A stretch of 64,000 bases of DNA from Spartobacteria bacterium UBA5019 (lineage in GTDB: Bacteria > Verrucomicrobiota > Verrucomicrobiia > Chthoniobacterales > Terrimicrobiaceae), in the NCBI GenBank assembly GCA_002396485.1, contig DGXZ01000030.1, positions 5,267-69,266 of the forward strand, read 5' to 3'. The notes beneath the pieces are model-generated. The model was not told the DNA's origin and searched no databases. It worked only from the letters and a program-made list of their open reading frames with translations. A program made the position numbers and the translations under genes. Of the stretch, positions 8,639 to 17,127 are shown piece after piece. Each line of letters starts with the position of its first letter. The first letter of the stretch is position 1.

Positions 8639-9613
8639 ATGAAAAAAATACTCGTGACGGGCGGAGCTGGTTACATCGGCAGCATCTGCGTTGAGGAACT
8701 CATCAACCGAGGGTTCGAGGTGTCCGTTTTTGACAACCTCACCGAGGGCCATGCCAAAGCGGTCGATTCCCGAGCGGATTTTTATCAAGGCGATCTCGCC
8801 GACCGTTCGGTTCTGCAGCATGCCTTTGGCGAGGTGAAACCCGACGCCGTGATGCACTTTGCCGCCAATGCCCTTGTTGGCGAGTCGATGGAAAATCCAT
8901 CGAAATATTTTCGCAACAATGTGTCCTCTGGTATCAACCTCCTCGACATGGCGGTGGAATTCGGGGTTAAAAAATTCGTCTTCTCCTCCACTTGCGCAAC
9001 ATTTGGAATTCCCGAGCGCATGCCGATCGACGAGTCGCTGCCTCAGCATCCGATCAATCCCTACGGAGAGTCGAAGCTCATGTTCGAGACGATCCTTCGT
9101 TGGTATCGCGAAATCCATAAGCTCTCTTTCGTCGCCCTGCGCTATTTCAATGCGGCCGGCGCATCCGAAAAGTTTGGCGAAGACCATCGCATCGAGACGC
9201 ACCTCATTCCCAACATTCTCAAAGTGGCCCTCGGCCAGCGCGAGTCGGTGGATATTTTCGGCACCGATTACCCAACGCCTGACGGCACCTGCATCCGCGA
9301 CTACATTCATATTCTGGATCTCGCCGAGGCACACATCCTCGCGGTGCAGTCTGAGAAAAGTGATTTCTACAATCTGGGCACAGGTGGAGGAACTTCGGTG
9401 CGCGAGGTGATTGAAACCTGCAAAAAAATCACCGGTTGCGACATCAAGGCCGTCGAAAAGCCCCGCCGTGCAGGCGACCCGCCCCGTCTCATCGCCGCTT
9501 CGGAAAAAATCCGCGCCGAACTCGGCTGGACCCCGCGCTTCCAAAACATCGTGCCCATCGTGGAAAGCGCCTGGGCTTGGCATGTCAAACATCCGAATGG
9601 CTACGGCGACTAA
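8639..9613 (+). CDS. galE: UDP-glucose 4-epimerase
   Basis: The 324-residue short-chain dehydrogenase-like epimerase interconverts UDP-glucose and UDP-galactose in the cytoplasm. The NAD-binding GGAGYIGS occupies residues 8-15, the catalytic Tyr142 and Lys146 are in NPYGESK, and a Ser/Thr partner lies in the FSSTCATFG stretch near 117-125. The substrate-side block GTCIRDYIH is also present. Length and the ATG at 8639 match the family. It sits between rodA and lptD, with UDP-glucose dehydrogenase further on, consistent with supplying sugar nucleotides for surface polysaccharide or lipopolysaccharide (context inference). Confidence 0.95.
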   Translation: MKKILVTGGAGYIGSICVEELINRGFEVSVFDNLTEGHAKAVDSRADFYQGDLADRSVLQHAFGEVKPDAVMHFAANALVGESMENPSKYFRNNVSSGINLLDMAVEFGVKKFVFSSTCATFGIPERMPIDESLPQHPINPYGESKLMFETILRWYREIHKLSFVALRYFNAAGASEKFGEDHRIETHLIPNILKVALGQRESVDIFGTDYPTPDGTCIRDYIHILDLAEAHILAVQSEKSDFYNLGTGGGTSVREVIETCKKITGCDIKAVEKPRRAGDPPRLIAASEKIRAELGWTPRFQNIVPIVESAWAWHVKHPNGYGD

Positions 9614-9661
9614 CTCCGCCCTTGATATCAACGAAGTGGATATTTAGTGTCGCGCCCTCCA

Positions 9662-11965
9662 ATGAGGAAGTTCCTTCTCAGTCTGTGTCTGCTGGCTGCG
9701 CTTACCCCCGTTCGCGCCCAATTCGCCAGTTTCGGCGACTCGCCTGTGGAAATCACAGCGGATGGTAATACGCGCTTCGACCAAGGCGTGGCCATCGCGG
9801 AGGACAATGTCCAGATCCACTACGGGAAATACAGCATCTTCTGCGACTATGCGGAATACAACCCCGACACGCGAGATGTCCTGCTGGTCGGGAACATCCG
9901 CGTTTACACTCCCGATCAGGTGCTCAGCGGCCAGCGCGCCTTGTTCAACCTCGAGAGCAAGCAAATGCGGGCCCTTGAGTTCTCCGGTTCCCAATATCCC
10001 GCGTTTTTCCGGGCCTTCAATTTCCGGGCTATCTCACCCAAGGAATTCCGGATTCGAGACGCCTCTGTGACCACGCACGATTCGTCACAACCCGATTTCC
10101 ATGTCCGTCCCCGCTCGATGCGATTCTACCCCGATAGTCGCGTTATCATGACAAATTCCACCCTCTATGTCGGCCAGACGCCGATTTTTTGGTTTCCTTA
10201 CATCTACGCGAATCTCGACAGCACGGGTTTCGAGTTCCTTCCCGGCTATGATTCACGCTGGGGCGCTTATTTGCTCTTGGGCTATGGATTTCCCATTGTG
10301 CAGGGAATCAATGGCAAGGTCCGCTTAGAGGAGAGAACTGAGTTTGGACCCTCTGCTGGACTCGACCTCGACATGAACTACGGGCCCTCGAATCGCAACT
10401 TCGGCAAGCTCCGCAGCGACTATGTTTTCGAGACGAAGGATGTGACTTCCGTCGAGGCCCCCGGCGAGCCGGCGGAAACCAAAACCACGAACCGCTACCG
10501 CGTCGCCTTCCAGCAACGGCTTTTCCTCGCTGATGATATCTACGGAACCGCTGATATCAACGTGCTCAGCGATGTTGATTTTCTGGAGGACTTCTACCGT
10601 CGGGAATTTGCCACCGACCCGCAACCGGACAATTCCCTCTCGCTGACAAAATGGGATGAAGTTTATACGCTCACGCTCCTGGGCCGCTGGCAGGTGAACG
10701 ATTTCCAGGATGTGACTGAACGCAAACCCGAGTTTGTTTTTGATTTCAAGCAGCAGCCCTTCTTCGGCCTCCCTGTCCAGTATGATGGCGAGACAGGCGT
10801 GGCCTCGCTGCGGCGAGCGTTTTCCAACAACCCGTCTTTCGGAGAAACCGAATTCCCCGACTACTCGGCCACGCGCTTCGATACTTTCCACCAATGGTCG
10901 CTACCCTCGAAGTTGTTTGGATGGCTGAATGTCACGCCGAAGGCTGGTATCCGAGGCACTTACTACAGTCAGAGTGGGTCATTCGTTACGCCTTCGACCG
11001 GCAATACGGCGATTGATCCCATCACGGGCGAAGTCACCACTCTGGACCAAACCGACACCAGCAACCCTCTCAACAATCCCTCTCCAACACTGGAAACCAA
11101 GGGAGGCGTCTTCCGCCCCATCGCCAATTACGGTCTCACGGTTTCCACAAAGTTTTCCCGCGCCTTTGAGCAGGTGCAAAGCCGCTGGCTAGGCCTGGAT
11201 GGTTTGCGGCACGTCGTTGAGCCTTTTGTGAACTACTCGGGCGTTTACAATATGGGCGAGAGCCCCGACAATATTTACCAGTTCGACCGCGTCGTTCAGT
11301 CCACCCAGCTCCTGCCGATCGACTTTCCGCAATTCACCGCCATCGACTCGCTCGATACCTGGAATATTACGCGTCTTGGCGTCGGTCAGCGCCTGCAGAC
11401 ACGGCGCGATAATGCCACCTATCAGTGGTTTTCGCTGAATTCGTTCGTTGATGTGAATTTTGACAATCCTTACTCGGATGCGCCGATCTCGAACTTCTTC
11501 AATGTCGTTCAATTCAATCCCGTTCCTTGGAGCGCCCTCTCCGTGGCCTCGCAGATTCCGATGGTTACCGAAGGTTTTACCGAAGTGAATACCAGCCTGA
11601 GCTTCATGCCGGCACGTGATTTCCGCTTCTCGGTTGGCCACCGCTATATCGATGGAAACCCCAACTTCACCGACAACAGCCAAGTCGATTTTTACGCCTA
11701 CTGGCGCATCAATGACAACTGGAGCGTAAGCCTGTACGAGCAGTACGAATTCGTCTCTCAGGTCATGCAATACCAACGGTATTTCATCAACCGCGATCTG
11801 ACCAGTTGGGTGGCATCCATCGGTGCCGAGGTTCGCGACAACGAGGGTGGGGATCAGGAATTTGGTTTCCTCTTCATGATGACGCTCAAGGACGCCCCGC
11901 AGATCAGCCTGCCATTTAACATTAGCCCGGGCCCGACGGAACAGCCGGCTGGCGCGGTTGATTAA
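9662..11965 (+). CDS. lptD: LptD/OstA-like LPS-assembly outer-membrane protein
   Basis: The product is 767 residues from the ATG at 9662. A signal peptide (about 1-20, ending VRAQ) precedes an OstA/LptA-like beta domain (about 25-150) with repeated strands such as DGNTRFDQGVAIAEDNVQI and DYAEYNPDTRDVLL. A long C-terminal region rich in alternating aromatic and polar strands is typical of a large beta-barrel. LptD places lipopolysaccharide in the outer leaflet with LptE. The cysteine pairs used for disulfides in enterobacterial LptD are not apparent. The frame is open from a GTG at 9647, but the ATG starts exactly at the signal peptide. It implies a true outer membrane. Confidence 0.88.
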   Translation: MRKFLLSLCLLAALTPVRAQFASFGDSPVEITADGNTRFDQGVAIAEDNVQIHYGKYSIFCDYAEYNPDTRDVLLVGNIRVYTPDQVLSGQRALFNLESKQMRALEFSGSQYPAFFRAFNFRAISPKEFRIRDASVTTHDSSQPDFHVRPRSMRFYPDSRVIMTNSTLYVGQTPIFWFPYIYANLDSTGFEFLPGYDSRWGAYLLLGYGFPIVQGINGKVRLEERTEFGPSAGLDLDMNYGPSNRNFGKLRSDYVFETKDVTSVEAPGEPAETKTTNRYRVAFQQRLFLADDIYGTADINVLSDVDFLEDFYRREFATDPQPDNSLSLTKWDEVYTLTLLGRWQVNDFQDVTERKPEFVFDFKQQPFFGLPVQYDGETGVASLRRAFSNNPSFGETEFPDYSATRFDTFHQWSLPSKLFGWLNVTPKAGIRGTYYSQSGSFVTPSTGNTAIDPITGEVTTLDQTDTSNPLNNPSPTLETKGGVFRPIANYGLTVSTKFSRAFEQVQSRWLGLDGLRHVVEPFVNYSGVYNMGESPDNIYQFDRVVQSTQLLPIDFPQFTAIDSLDTWNITRLGVGQRLQTRRDNATYQWFSLNSFVDVNFDNPYSDAPISNFFNVVQFNPVPWSALSVASQIPMVTEGFTEVNTSLSFMPARDFRFSVGHRYIDGNPNFTDNSQVDFYAYWRINDNWSVSLYEQYEFVSQVMQYQRYFINRDLTSWVASIGAEVRDNEGGDQEFGFLFMMTLKDAPQISLPFNISPGPTEQPAGAVD

Positions 11966-11992
11966 TTTTTACAACAAAACAAACAACAACAC

Positions 11993-13297
11993 ATGAAACT
12001 CTGCATTATTGGTTCGGGATACGTCGGATTGGTCTCAGGTGCCTGCTTCGCTGAAGTCGGGCACACGGTCACCTGCGTGGACAACAATGAAAAAAAAGTC
12101 CAACAGTTGCTCGCTGGGAAGGTTCCAATCTATGAGCCTGGCCTTGAGGAGTTGATTCATCGCAATGTGGCTGCAAAGCGTCTCCATTTCACCACGAGTA
12201 CCGAGGAGGGCGTGGATAATTCCGATGTGGTGTTCATCGCCGTTCCCACACCGCCGCAAGCCGATGGCAGCGTCGATCTGTCCTACATCGAGAAGGTGGC
12301 CCGCGAGATTGCCGCAGTCCTCAAGCAGGGCCAATACCGCGTCATCGTGGACAAGAGCACCGTCCCGGTCAAAACGGGCGAGAAGGTCGCCGACACGATC
12401 CGCCGTTACAATAAAACCGGCGCTGAGTTTGATGTGGTGAGCAATCCCGAGTTCCTGCGCGAGGGCTGCGCCGTGCCCGATCTCATGAAGCCCGACCGCA
12501 TCGTTATCGGCGGCAACAGCGAGCGGGCCGTTGCTCTCATGCAGAAAATCTATGAGCCATTCATGGCTCCCGTGCTTGTGACGGATATCAACTCCGCCGA
12601 GTTGATCAAACATGCCGCGAACTCTTTCCTCGCGCTCAAAATCTCCTACATCAACGCCGTGGCCCGCATTTGCGAAGCCAGCGGAGCGGATGTCGAAAAA
12701 GTTGCCGACGGCATCGGTATGGACCGCCGCATTGGTCGTAATTTCCTGAATGCCGGCATCGGCTATGGTGGATCCTGCTTCCCGAAGGATATCGCCGCTT
12801 TCATCGCTATCAGTGAAGATCTGGGCGTCCCGTTCACGCTCCTCAAAGAGGTCGAAAAAATCAACTTCAGCCAACGCGAGCGCTTCCTCGACAAGATTCG
12901 CGAAGCCCTCTGGGTTCTGAAGGATAAAAAAGTCGCTGTCTGGGGACTCACCTTCAAGCCCGACACCGACGATGTGCGCTCCTCTGTGGCGATCGATGTC
13001 GTCCGCGACCTCGTGTCGGAGGGAGCCGAAGTCACCGTTTACGATCCGAAGGGCACCGAAAAAGCCCTTGAGTTCAAACTCATCGACGGAGCCCGCGTGG
13101 CGAATTCGCCGCTCGAAGCTGCCACGGGAGCCGAGGCACTCATTATCGCCACCGAGTGGAAGGAATTTACTAAAGTCGATCTCTCCGAGCTCCGCAAGGT
13201 CATGCACACGCCGCTTATCTTCGACGGTCGCAATATCCTTGCTCCTGAGACCGTTCGCGCCGCCGGCTTCCGCTACACCAGCATCGGCCGCAGCTAG
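11993..13297 (+). CDS. UDP-glucose 6-dehydrogenase
   Basis: The 434-residue cytoplasmic enzyme oxidises UDP-glucose to UDP-glucuronate with two NAD+. The N-terminal Rossmann motif is GSGYVGLVSG (about 7-16), the family PTPPQADGSVD block follows near 85, the catalytic nucleophile is Cys262 in GYGGSCFPKD, and the C-terminal NAD/UDP-binding domain contains WGLTFKPDTDDVR. Known symbols in other bacteria are ugd, tuaD and kfiD; I do not choose among them. A 27-base A/C-rich leader separates it from lptD, so it may be cotranscribed. Together with galE it indicates surface glycan precursor supply. Confidence 0.95.
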   Translation: MKLCIIGSGYVGLVSGACFAEVGHTVTCVDNNEKKVQQLLAGKVPIYEPGLEELIHRNVAAKRLHFTTSTEEGVDNSDVVFIAVPTPPQADGSVDLSYIEKVAREIAAVLKQGQYRVIVDKSTVPVKTGEKVADTIRRYNKTGAEFDVVSNPEFLREGCAVPDLMKPDRIVIGGNSERAVALMQKIYEPFMAPVLVTDINSAELIKHAANSFLALKISYINAVARICEASGADVEKVADGIGMDRRIGRNFLNAGIGYGGSCFPKDIAAFIAISEDLGVPFTLLKEVEKINFSQRERFLDKIREALWVLKDKKVAVWGLTFKPDTDDVRSSVAIDVVRDLVSEGAEVTVYDPKGTEKALEFKLIDGARVANSPLEAATGAEALIIATEWKEFTKVDLSELRKVMHTPLIFDGRNILAPETVRAAGFRYTSIGRS

Positions 13298-13863
13298 AAA
13301 GACCCGTCGAGAAATCTTTCCAGCTTGGATCGCAATTCCTCGCGGGCACGAAAAAGCAGGCTTTTCACGGAGGGAACCGTTGTTTGCAAAACGGCGGCTA
13401 TCTCCTCGTAGGCCATCTCTTCGTAACGGCGGAGAATCAGGGCCAAGCGTTGCTGCTCCGGCAATGAGGCGATCGCCGTATCGATGGCGCCCTGCAATTC
13501 CTTCTCCTGAAGCTTGTGTCCAGGTTCCACGGAACCGACATCGTGAATCTCACGCGGTGTTCCATCTTCGTGCTCCATCGGGAGAAGCCGCGCTCGAATG
13601 CGTCGCCGCGTTTCGTTGAAGACCAGATTGCGGGTGATCGTCAGCAACCACGTCGTAAACTTCGCGGTGACAGTGTAACGCGGAGCAGCCTGCCAGACGC
13701 GGATAAAAACCTGCTGCGCCAGATCCTCGGCTGCAGTGGCATCCCCAAGCATCTTGGCAATTGTGCCGATAACCAGCGATTGATGCCTCTCGATCAGTTC
13801 CTCAAAAGCGCGTTCATCTCCCGCTGCTGTTCGCTGCATGAGTTCGGCATCGTCGGGCGGCAT
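13294..13863 (-). CDS. RNA polymerase sigma factor, ECF-like
   Basis: A 189-residue sigma-70 family protein with region 2 (about 20-95, including AEDLAQQVFIRVWQ and FTTWLLTITRNL) and region 4 (about 120-180, with LPEQQRLALILRRYEEMAYEEIA and a helix-turn-helix ending in SVKSLLFRAREELR). Regions 1 and 3 are missing, as in ECF factors. The ATG at 13863 overlaps the ispE stop by one base (TGATG), so it is translationally coupled to ispE; a GTG at 13866 is an alternative start. No anti-sigma gene is adjacent. Its 3' end overlaps the end of the UDP-glucose dehydrogenase gene by 4 bases, tail to tail. Confidence 0.9.
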   Translation of the reverse strand: MPPDDAELMQRTAAGDERAFEELIERHQSLVIGTIAKMLGDATAAEDLAQQVFIRVWQAAPRYTVTAKFTTWLLTITRNLVFNETRRRIRARLLPMEHEDGTPREIHDVGSVEPGHKLQEKELQGAIDTAIASLPEQQRLALILRRYEEMAYEEIAAVLQTTVPSVKSLLFRAREELRSKLERFLDGSF

Positions 13864-14702
13864 CACAGAAGGTGTCCGCGTTCTGTGAGCAGTTGTGCGC
13901 GGAAGGTCTGAAAAGTTTCACCGAACTCGCTTCGAATCCACTCTTCGATCCCCTCGGCGGAATCCCGGAGAATAGCAAAAACCGTCGATCCCGAGCCGGA
14001 CATCATGGCGGCTGAAACACCCGGATGCGTTCGCAGGGCCGACTTCAGCACGGGCAGGAGGAGGTATTTGGAAAACACAGGGGCCTCGAGGTCGTTCATC
14101 AAAGGAATGGAACCATGAAACTGTTGAAAAGTTGCTGAGGGTTTTTCCGAGTTGGCCCAAGCCTGATAAGCCCACGGGGTGGGAATAGGAAAAGGCGGCT
14201 TCACCAGCAGGATGTCCGCCGAGGTCAGTCCCTCGAAAGGTTCGATGATCTCGCCCCGGCCACGGCACATGGCTGGCTGGCTGCGAATGAAAAAAGGGAT
14301 GTCCGATCCCAGCGTTGCCGCAACGCGCTCGAGTTCTTCCGTCGGTATCTTTGTTGCGAGGAGGCGGTCTAGCGCCACAAGCACCGCCGCCGCATCGCTG
14401 CTGCCACCGCCAAGCCCGGCTCCATGGGGGATTTTTTTTTCGATATGGATATCAACGCCGAACTCCAGCCCGCTGTGCTTGGCAAAAGCCGCAGCTGCGC
14501 GGTGGGCGAGGTTTGAGGCGTCGGATGGCACGCTCGGATCGCTGCATGTGAGGCGAATGCTTTGGTCTGTTCGCAGGCTGATCTCCAGCTGATCAGCCAG
14601 GGTGATCGGCACCATGAGAGTTTCGATCTCGTGGAATCCATCATCGCGTCGCCCCAGCACTCGGAGCGTGAGGTTGACTTTGGCTGGGGCGTCAATTGTC
14701 AT
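13863..14702 (-). CDS. ispE: 4-diphosphocytidyl-2-C-methyl-D-erythritol kinase
   Basis: The 279-residue GHMP kinase phosphorylates CDP-methylerythritol in the non-mevalonate isoprenoid pathway. It has the substrate-binding N-terminus DAPAKVNLTLRVLGRRDDGF and the ATP-binding PHGAGLGGGSSDAA at about 92-105. The C-terminal ASAAMMSGSGSTVFA-like motif is represented by SAAMMSGSGSTVFAI. I chose the ATG at 14702 (MTIDAPAKVNL); an upstream ATG at 14732 would run into the divergent pyrF start. It is followed, with overlap, by the sigma factor gene. Confidence 0.94.
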   Translation of the reverse strand: MTIDAPAKVNLTLRVLGRRDDGFHEIETLMVPITLADQLEISLRTDQSIRLTCSDPSVPSDASNLAHRAAAAFAKHSGLEFGVDIHIEKKIPHGAGLGGGSSDAAAVLVALDRLLATKIPTEELERVAATLGSDIPFFIRSQPAMCRGRGEIIEPFEGLTSADILLVKPPFPIPTPWAYQAWANSEKPSATFQQFHGSIPLMNDLEAPVFSKYLLLPVLKSALRTHPGVSAAMMSGSGSTVFAILRDSAEGIEEWIRSEFGETFQTFRAQLLTERGHLL

Positions 14703-14722
14703 GCTCTTCGAACTATCCGCGA

Positions 14723-15427
14723 ATGACCGCATCCGCCAAAGAAAAAATCATCGTTGCCGTGGACGCGCCGGACGCATCCTCTGCTGTCCGTCTTGTCGAA
14801 CCCCTCGCCGGCGAGGGCTGCCTTTTCAAAATCGGCCTCCAGCTTTTCACAGCCGAAGGCCCCTCGATTGTCTCACGCCTTCAATCCACCGGCGCGCGGA
14901 TTTTTCTCGATCTCAAATTTCACGACATTCCCAACACCGCCCGCGAGGCTGTGCATTGCGCCGTTCGCTTGGGGGTGGACATGACAACCATTCACCTCTG
15001 CGGCGGTCCGCAGATGGTTTCCGAGTCGGTTGCGGCGGCAAAAGAATCGAAAACGCTCGTCCTCGGCGTGAGTGTGCTCACCAGCATGGATGACGAAGCC
15101 CTGCACGCTGTCGGCGTGCCTCGTATCGCAGAGGAGCAGGTTCTCCACCTCGCGGATATGGGTCTGCAATGCGGCCTGCGCGGCATCGTGGCAAGTCCCC
15201 GTGAAATCCGCCCGCTGCGCGAAAAATTCGGTAGCCGCCTCGTCATCGTCACTCCTGGCGTGCGCCCGGCGGGAAGCGATGTCGGTGACCAAAAGCGCGT
15301 CATGACCCCGGGTGATGCCGTGCGTGCTGGAGCGGACTATCTGGTCATCGGACGCCCGATCACCGGCGCTCCATCTCCTCTGGAGTCCCTCCGTGCTATT
15401 GCCGCCGAAATGCAGGCAGCGCTGTGA
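14723..15427 (+). CDS. pyrF: Orotidine 5'-phosphate decarboxylase
   Basis: The 234-residue TIM-barrel enzyme makes UMP from OMP, the last step of de novo pyrimidine synthesis. The catalytic charged network DLKFHDIPN is clear (D63, K65, D68), preceded by the substrate lysine in FKIGLQLF and followed by TPGVRP and a phosphate-binding GADYLVIGRPI near the end. This is the short class I enzyme. I took the ATG at 14723 (MTASAKEK) rather than the upstream in-frame ATG at 14696, which would overlap ispE's 5' end. The divergent start codons of ispE and pyrF are about 20 bases apart, so their promoters must overlap each other's coding sequence. Confidence 0.94.
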   Translation: MTASAKEKIIVAVDAPDASSAVRLVEPLAGEGCLFKIGLQLFTAEGPSIVSRLQSTGARIFLDLKFHDIPNTAREAVHCAVRLGVDMTTIHLCGGPQMVSESVAAAKESKTLVLGVSVLTSMDDEALHAVGVPRIAEEQVLHLADMGLQCGLRGIVASPREIRPLREKFGSRLVIVTPGVRPAGSDVGDQKRVMTPGDAVRAGADYLVIGRPITGAPSPLESLRAIAAEMQAAL

Positions 15428-15431
15428 GTGC

Positions 15432-15794
15432 TCAGGGTTGCTTGGAGTGGTTGAAATGAACGCGGTGTAAAATCCGGTGCACAACCGGCGTGGCGAGAAG
15501 GCCGACAGTCACCACCACCACAAGCGTCCCGAAGAGACAGTAAAGGGAGGAGAAAATCTTCAGCGCATTTGAGGAATTGCGTTCAGTGTAGAGAGGCCCC
15601 GCGCCGCTCAGCAACATGCAGCTCTCAAGAAAGGCATCCACCCAGTTGAGTTTGCCAATCAGCATGTAGCCGGCCATTCCCACGCACAGCGCAAAAAATA
15701 CCAGCAGCAGGCCCAGCAGAAATTGCTGAAAAACCCGGCCAATAAAAACCCGCTCGGAGGCGAGGGGCTCCGTATGGTGTTCCCAGAACGTCAT
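15432..15794 (-). CDS. Small two-helix membrane protein of unknown function
   Basis: A 120-residue protein that I do not recognise. Two strong membrane helices are visible (about 26-48 and 82-107). Between them is a segment WVDAFLESCMLLSGAGPL that is reminiscent of the pore helix of two-helix ion channels, but the TVGYG-type selectivity filter is absent, so a channel assignment is not supported. The C-terminus is histidine- and arginine-rich. It is convergent with pyrF, 4 bases away. The start is taken as ATG at 15794. Confidence 0.6.
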   Translation of the reverse strand: MTFWEHHTEPLASERVFIGRVFQQFLLGLLLVFFALCVGMAGYMLIGKLNWVDAFLESCMLLSGAGPLYTERNSSNALKIFSSLYCLFGTLVVVVTVGLLATPVVHRILHRVHFNHSKQP

Positions 15795-15836
15795 CTCTTT
15801 CTGTGGCCCTGTTTCGGCCTCCCGTCAAATGGCGAC

Positions 15837-16904
15837 TCAATCGAGCATTCGGAAGGTGTCGGATTTCTGGATGCTGCGGATGAATGCAGCCGCAAGCTTC
15901 GCTGCATATTTGGCATCCTCGAGCGAGATCATTTCCACCGGGGAGTGCATGTAGCGGAGTGGTACCGAAATGAGCCCGCAGGCGACGCCGTCGCGACTGG
16001 TGTAGATCACATCGGCATCCGTGCTCGTGCTGCGCGATACGGCTTCGTGCTGGAGTGGGATTTTGTGCTTCTCGGCGACTTCGATAAGGCGCTGCATGAC
16101 GAGCGGATGGTTTGCCGCTCCATGGGAGATCGTCGGGCCTTTCCCCAGTTCGACAAGACCGTGTTCCTTCACATTGATGCCCGGCGTGTCAGTCGCGTGG
16201 GTGACATCGAAAACAATCGCGACGGATGGCCTGATCCGGTGTGCCGCCATCTGGGCTCCACGGCAACCGATCTCCTCCTGCACCGCATTGACAGCATAGG
16301 TAGAAGCATGGGGCCGTTTTTTGTCAGTGTGCAAGTCAGCCAGAATATTCGCCAGAATGAACCCGCCAATCCGGTTGTCCAAAGCCCGCCCGACGATAAG
16401 GCCATCGGAAAATTCCATCGCATCATCGACAAAAACCGCCGGCGTTCCGACACGGATGCCCAGCTTCTCGACATCCTTCGCCGACGATGCCCCGACATCG
16501 ATGAAGAGTTCCTTCCACTCGGCGGGTTTGTCCTTCGAAGTATCCCGCAAGTGAATCGCCGTATTCCCGATCACGCCCTGCACGACTCCCTTCGATCCAA
16601 AAAGCCTAATCCGCCGCGCCGAAGCCAGCGTGCGGTCGGAGCCCCCGATTGGGCCGACAGCAAGAAACCCTTTGTCGTCGATATGCCTGACAATAAATCC
16701 GATCTCATCCGCGTGAGCCTCCAGCATGACCCTCGGAGCCTTGGCACCCGAACCCTCCAGCACAGCCCAGGCATTTCCGTGGGCATCCGAGTCAACCCGG
16801 TCCGCATGCGGAGTCACATTTTTGATCCAAAGGCGCTGACCGTCTTTCTCCCATCCCGAAGGACTGGGCGTGGCAAGAATTTCGAGGAGGTTTTTCGTTT
16901 TCAT
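15837..16904 (-). CDS. M42-family metallopeptidase
   Basis: A 355-residue dinuclear-metal aminopeptidase/endoglucanase-like M42 protein. The expected ligands are all visible: H64 in EAHADEIG, D176 in RALDNRIGG, the catalytic/ligand pair E210-E211 in QEEIGCRGAQ, D233 in VFDVTHATD, and H320 in RYMHSPVE. Such enzymes trim peptides in the cytoplasm as large tetrahedral oligomers. The open frame extends upstream to 17045, but that stretch is encoded by a dispersed palindromic repeat; the ATG at 16904 (MKTKNLLEIL) is the family start. Confidence 0.93.
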   Translation of the reverse strand: MKTKNLLEILATPSPSGWEKDGQRLWIKNVTPHADRVDSDAHGNAWAVLEGSGAKAPRVMLEAHADEIGFIVRHIDDKGFLAVGPIGGSDRTLASARRIRLFGSKGVVQGVIGNTAIHLRDTSKDKPAEWKELFIDVGASSAKDVEKLGIRVGTPAVFVDDAMEFSDGLIVGRALDNRIGGFILANILADLHTDKKRPHASTYAVNAVQEEIGCRGAQMAAHRIRPSVAIVFDVTHATDTPGINVKEHGLVELGKGPTISHGAANHPLVMQRLIEVAEKHKIPLQHEAVSRSTSTDADVIYTSRDGVACGLISVPLRYMHSPVEMISLEDAKYAAKLAAAFIRSIQKSDTFRMLD

Positions 16905-16959
16905 AAAAATGGAGCTCTTAACTAACAGAACAACTCCCGCATCGGCAAATACTCCGCCT

Positions 16960-16996
16960 GCGCGCGGAAAACCACGGCGCTGACGGAGCAGCGCCC
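16960..16996. repeat. Palindromic dispersed repeat, copy 1
   Basis: This 37-base segment differs by one base from 23416-23452. It contains an inverted repeat with stem GGCGCT/AGCGCC. It lies directly upstream of the M42 gene, in a 223-base gap that otherwise holds no gene. Confidence 0.7.
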
Positions 16997-17014
16997 TCCA
17001 ATTGCGCCATGGAG

Positions 17015-17034
17015 GGACGACCTCCGTGTCGTCC
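17015..17034. repeat. Hairpin repeat GGACGAC/GTCGTCC
   Basis: A perfect 7-base stem with a 6-base loop in the gap between the M42 gene and the first DUF4143 ATPase gene. The two genes diverge here. A REP-like role or an mRNA structure is possible; no T-run follows. Confidence 0.5.
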
Positions 17035-17127
17035 GACTTCCCCAAACTTATTTCATAAATTAATTCTCATGAGAAATGTGCATAAAATATCCTACTAAAA
17101 TTTGTAAAATGGGAATTTATTACCAAA

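Noticed and set aside
12035..13207. 390-codon antisense frame opposite UDP-glucose dehydrogenase
   Set aside because: Shadow; the plus-strand enzyme is intact and has its catalytic cysteine.
15432..15794. Potassium channel assignment for the small membrane protein
   Set aside because: The hydrophobic layout is suggestive but no selectivity filter is visible.
16905..17045. N-terminal extension of the M42 peptidase
   Set aside because: Encoded by a dispersed palindromic repeat; the ATG at 16904 matches the family start.
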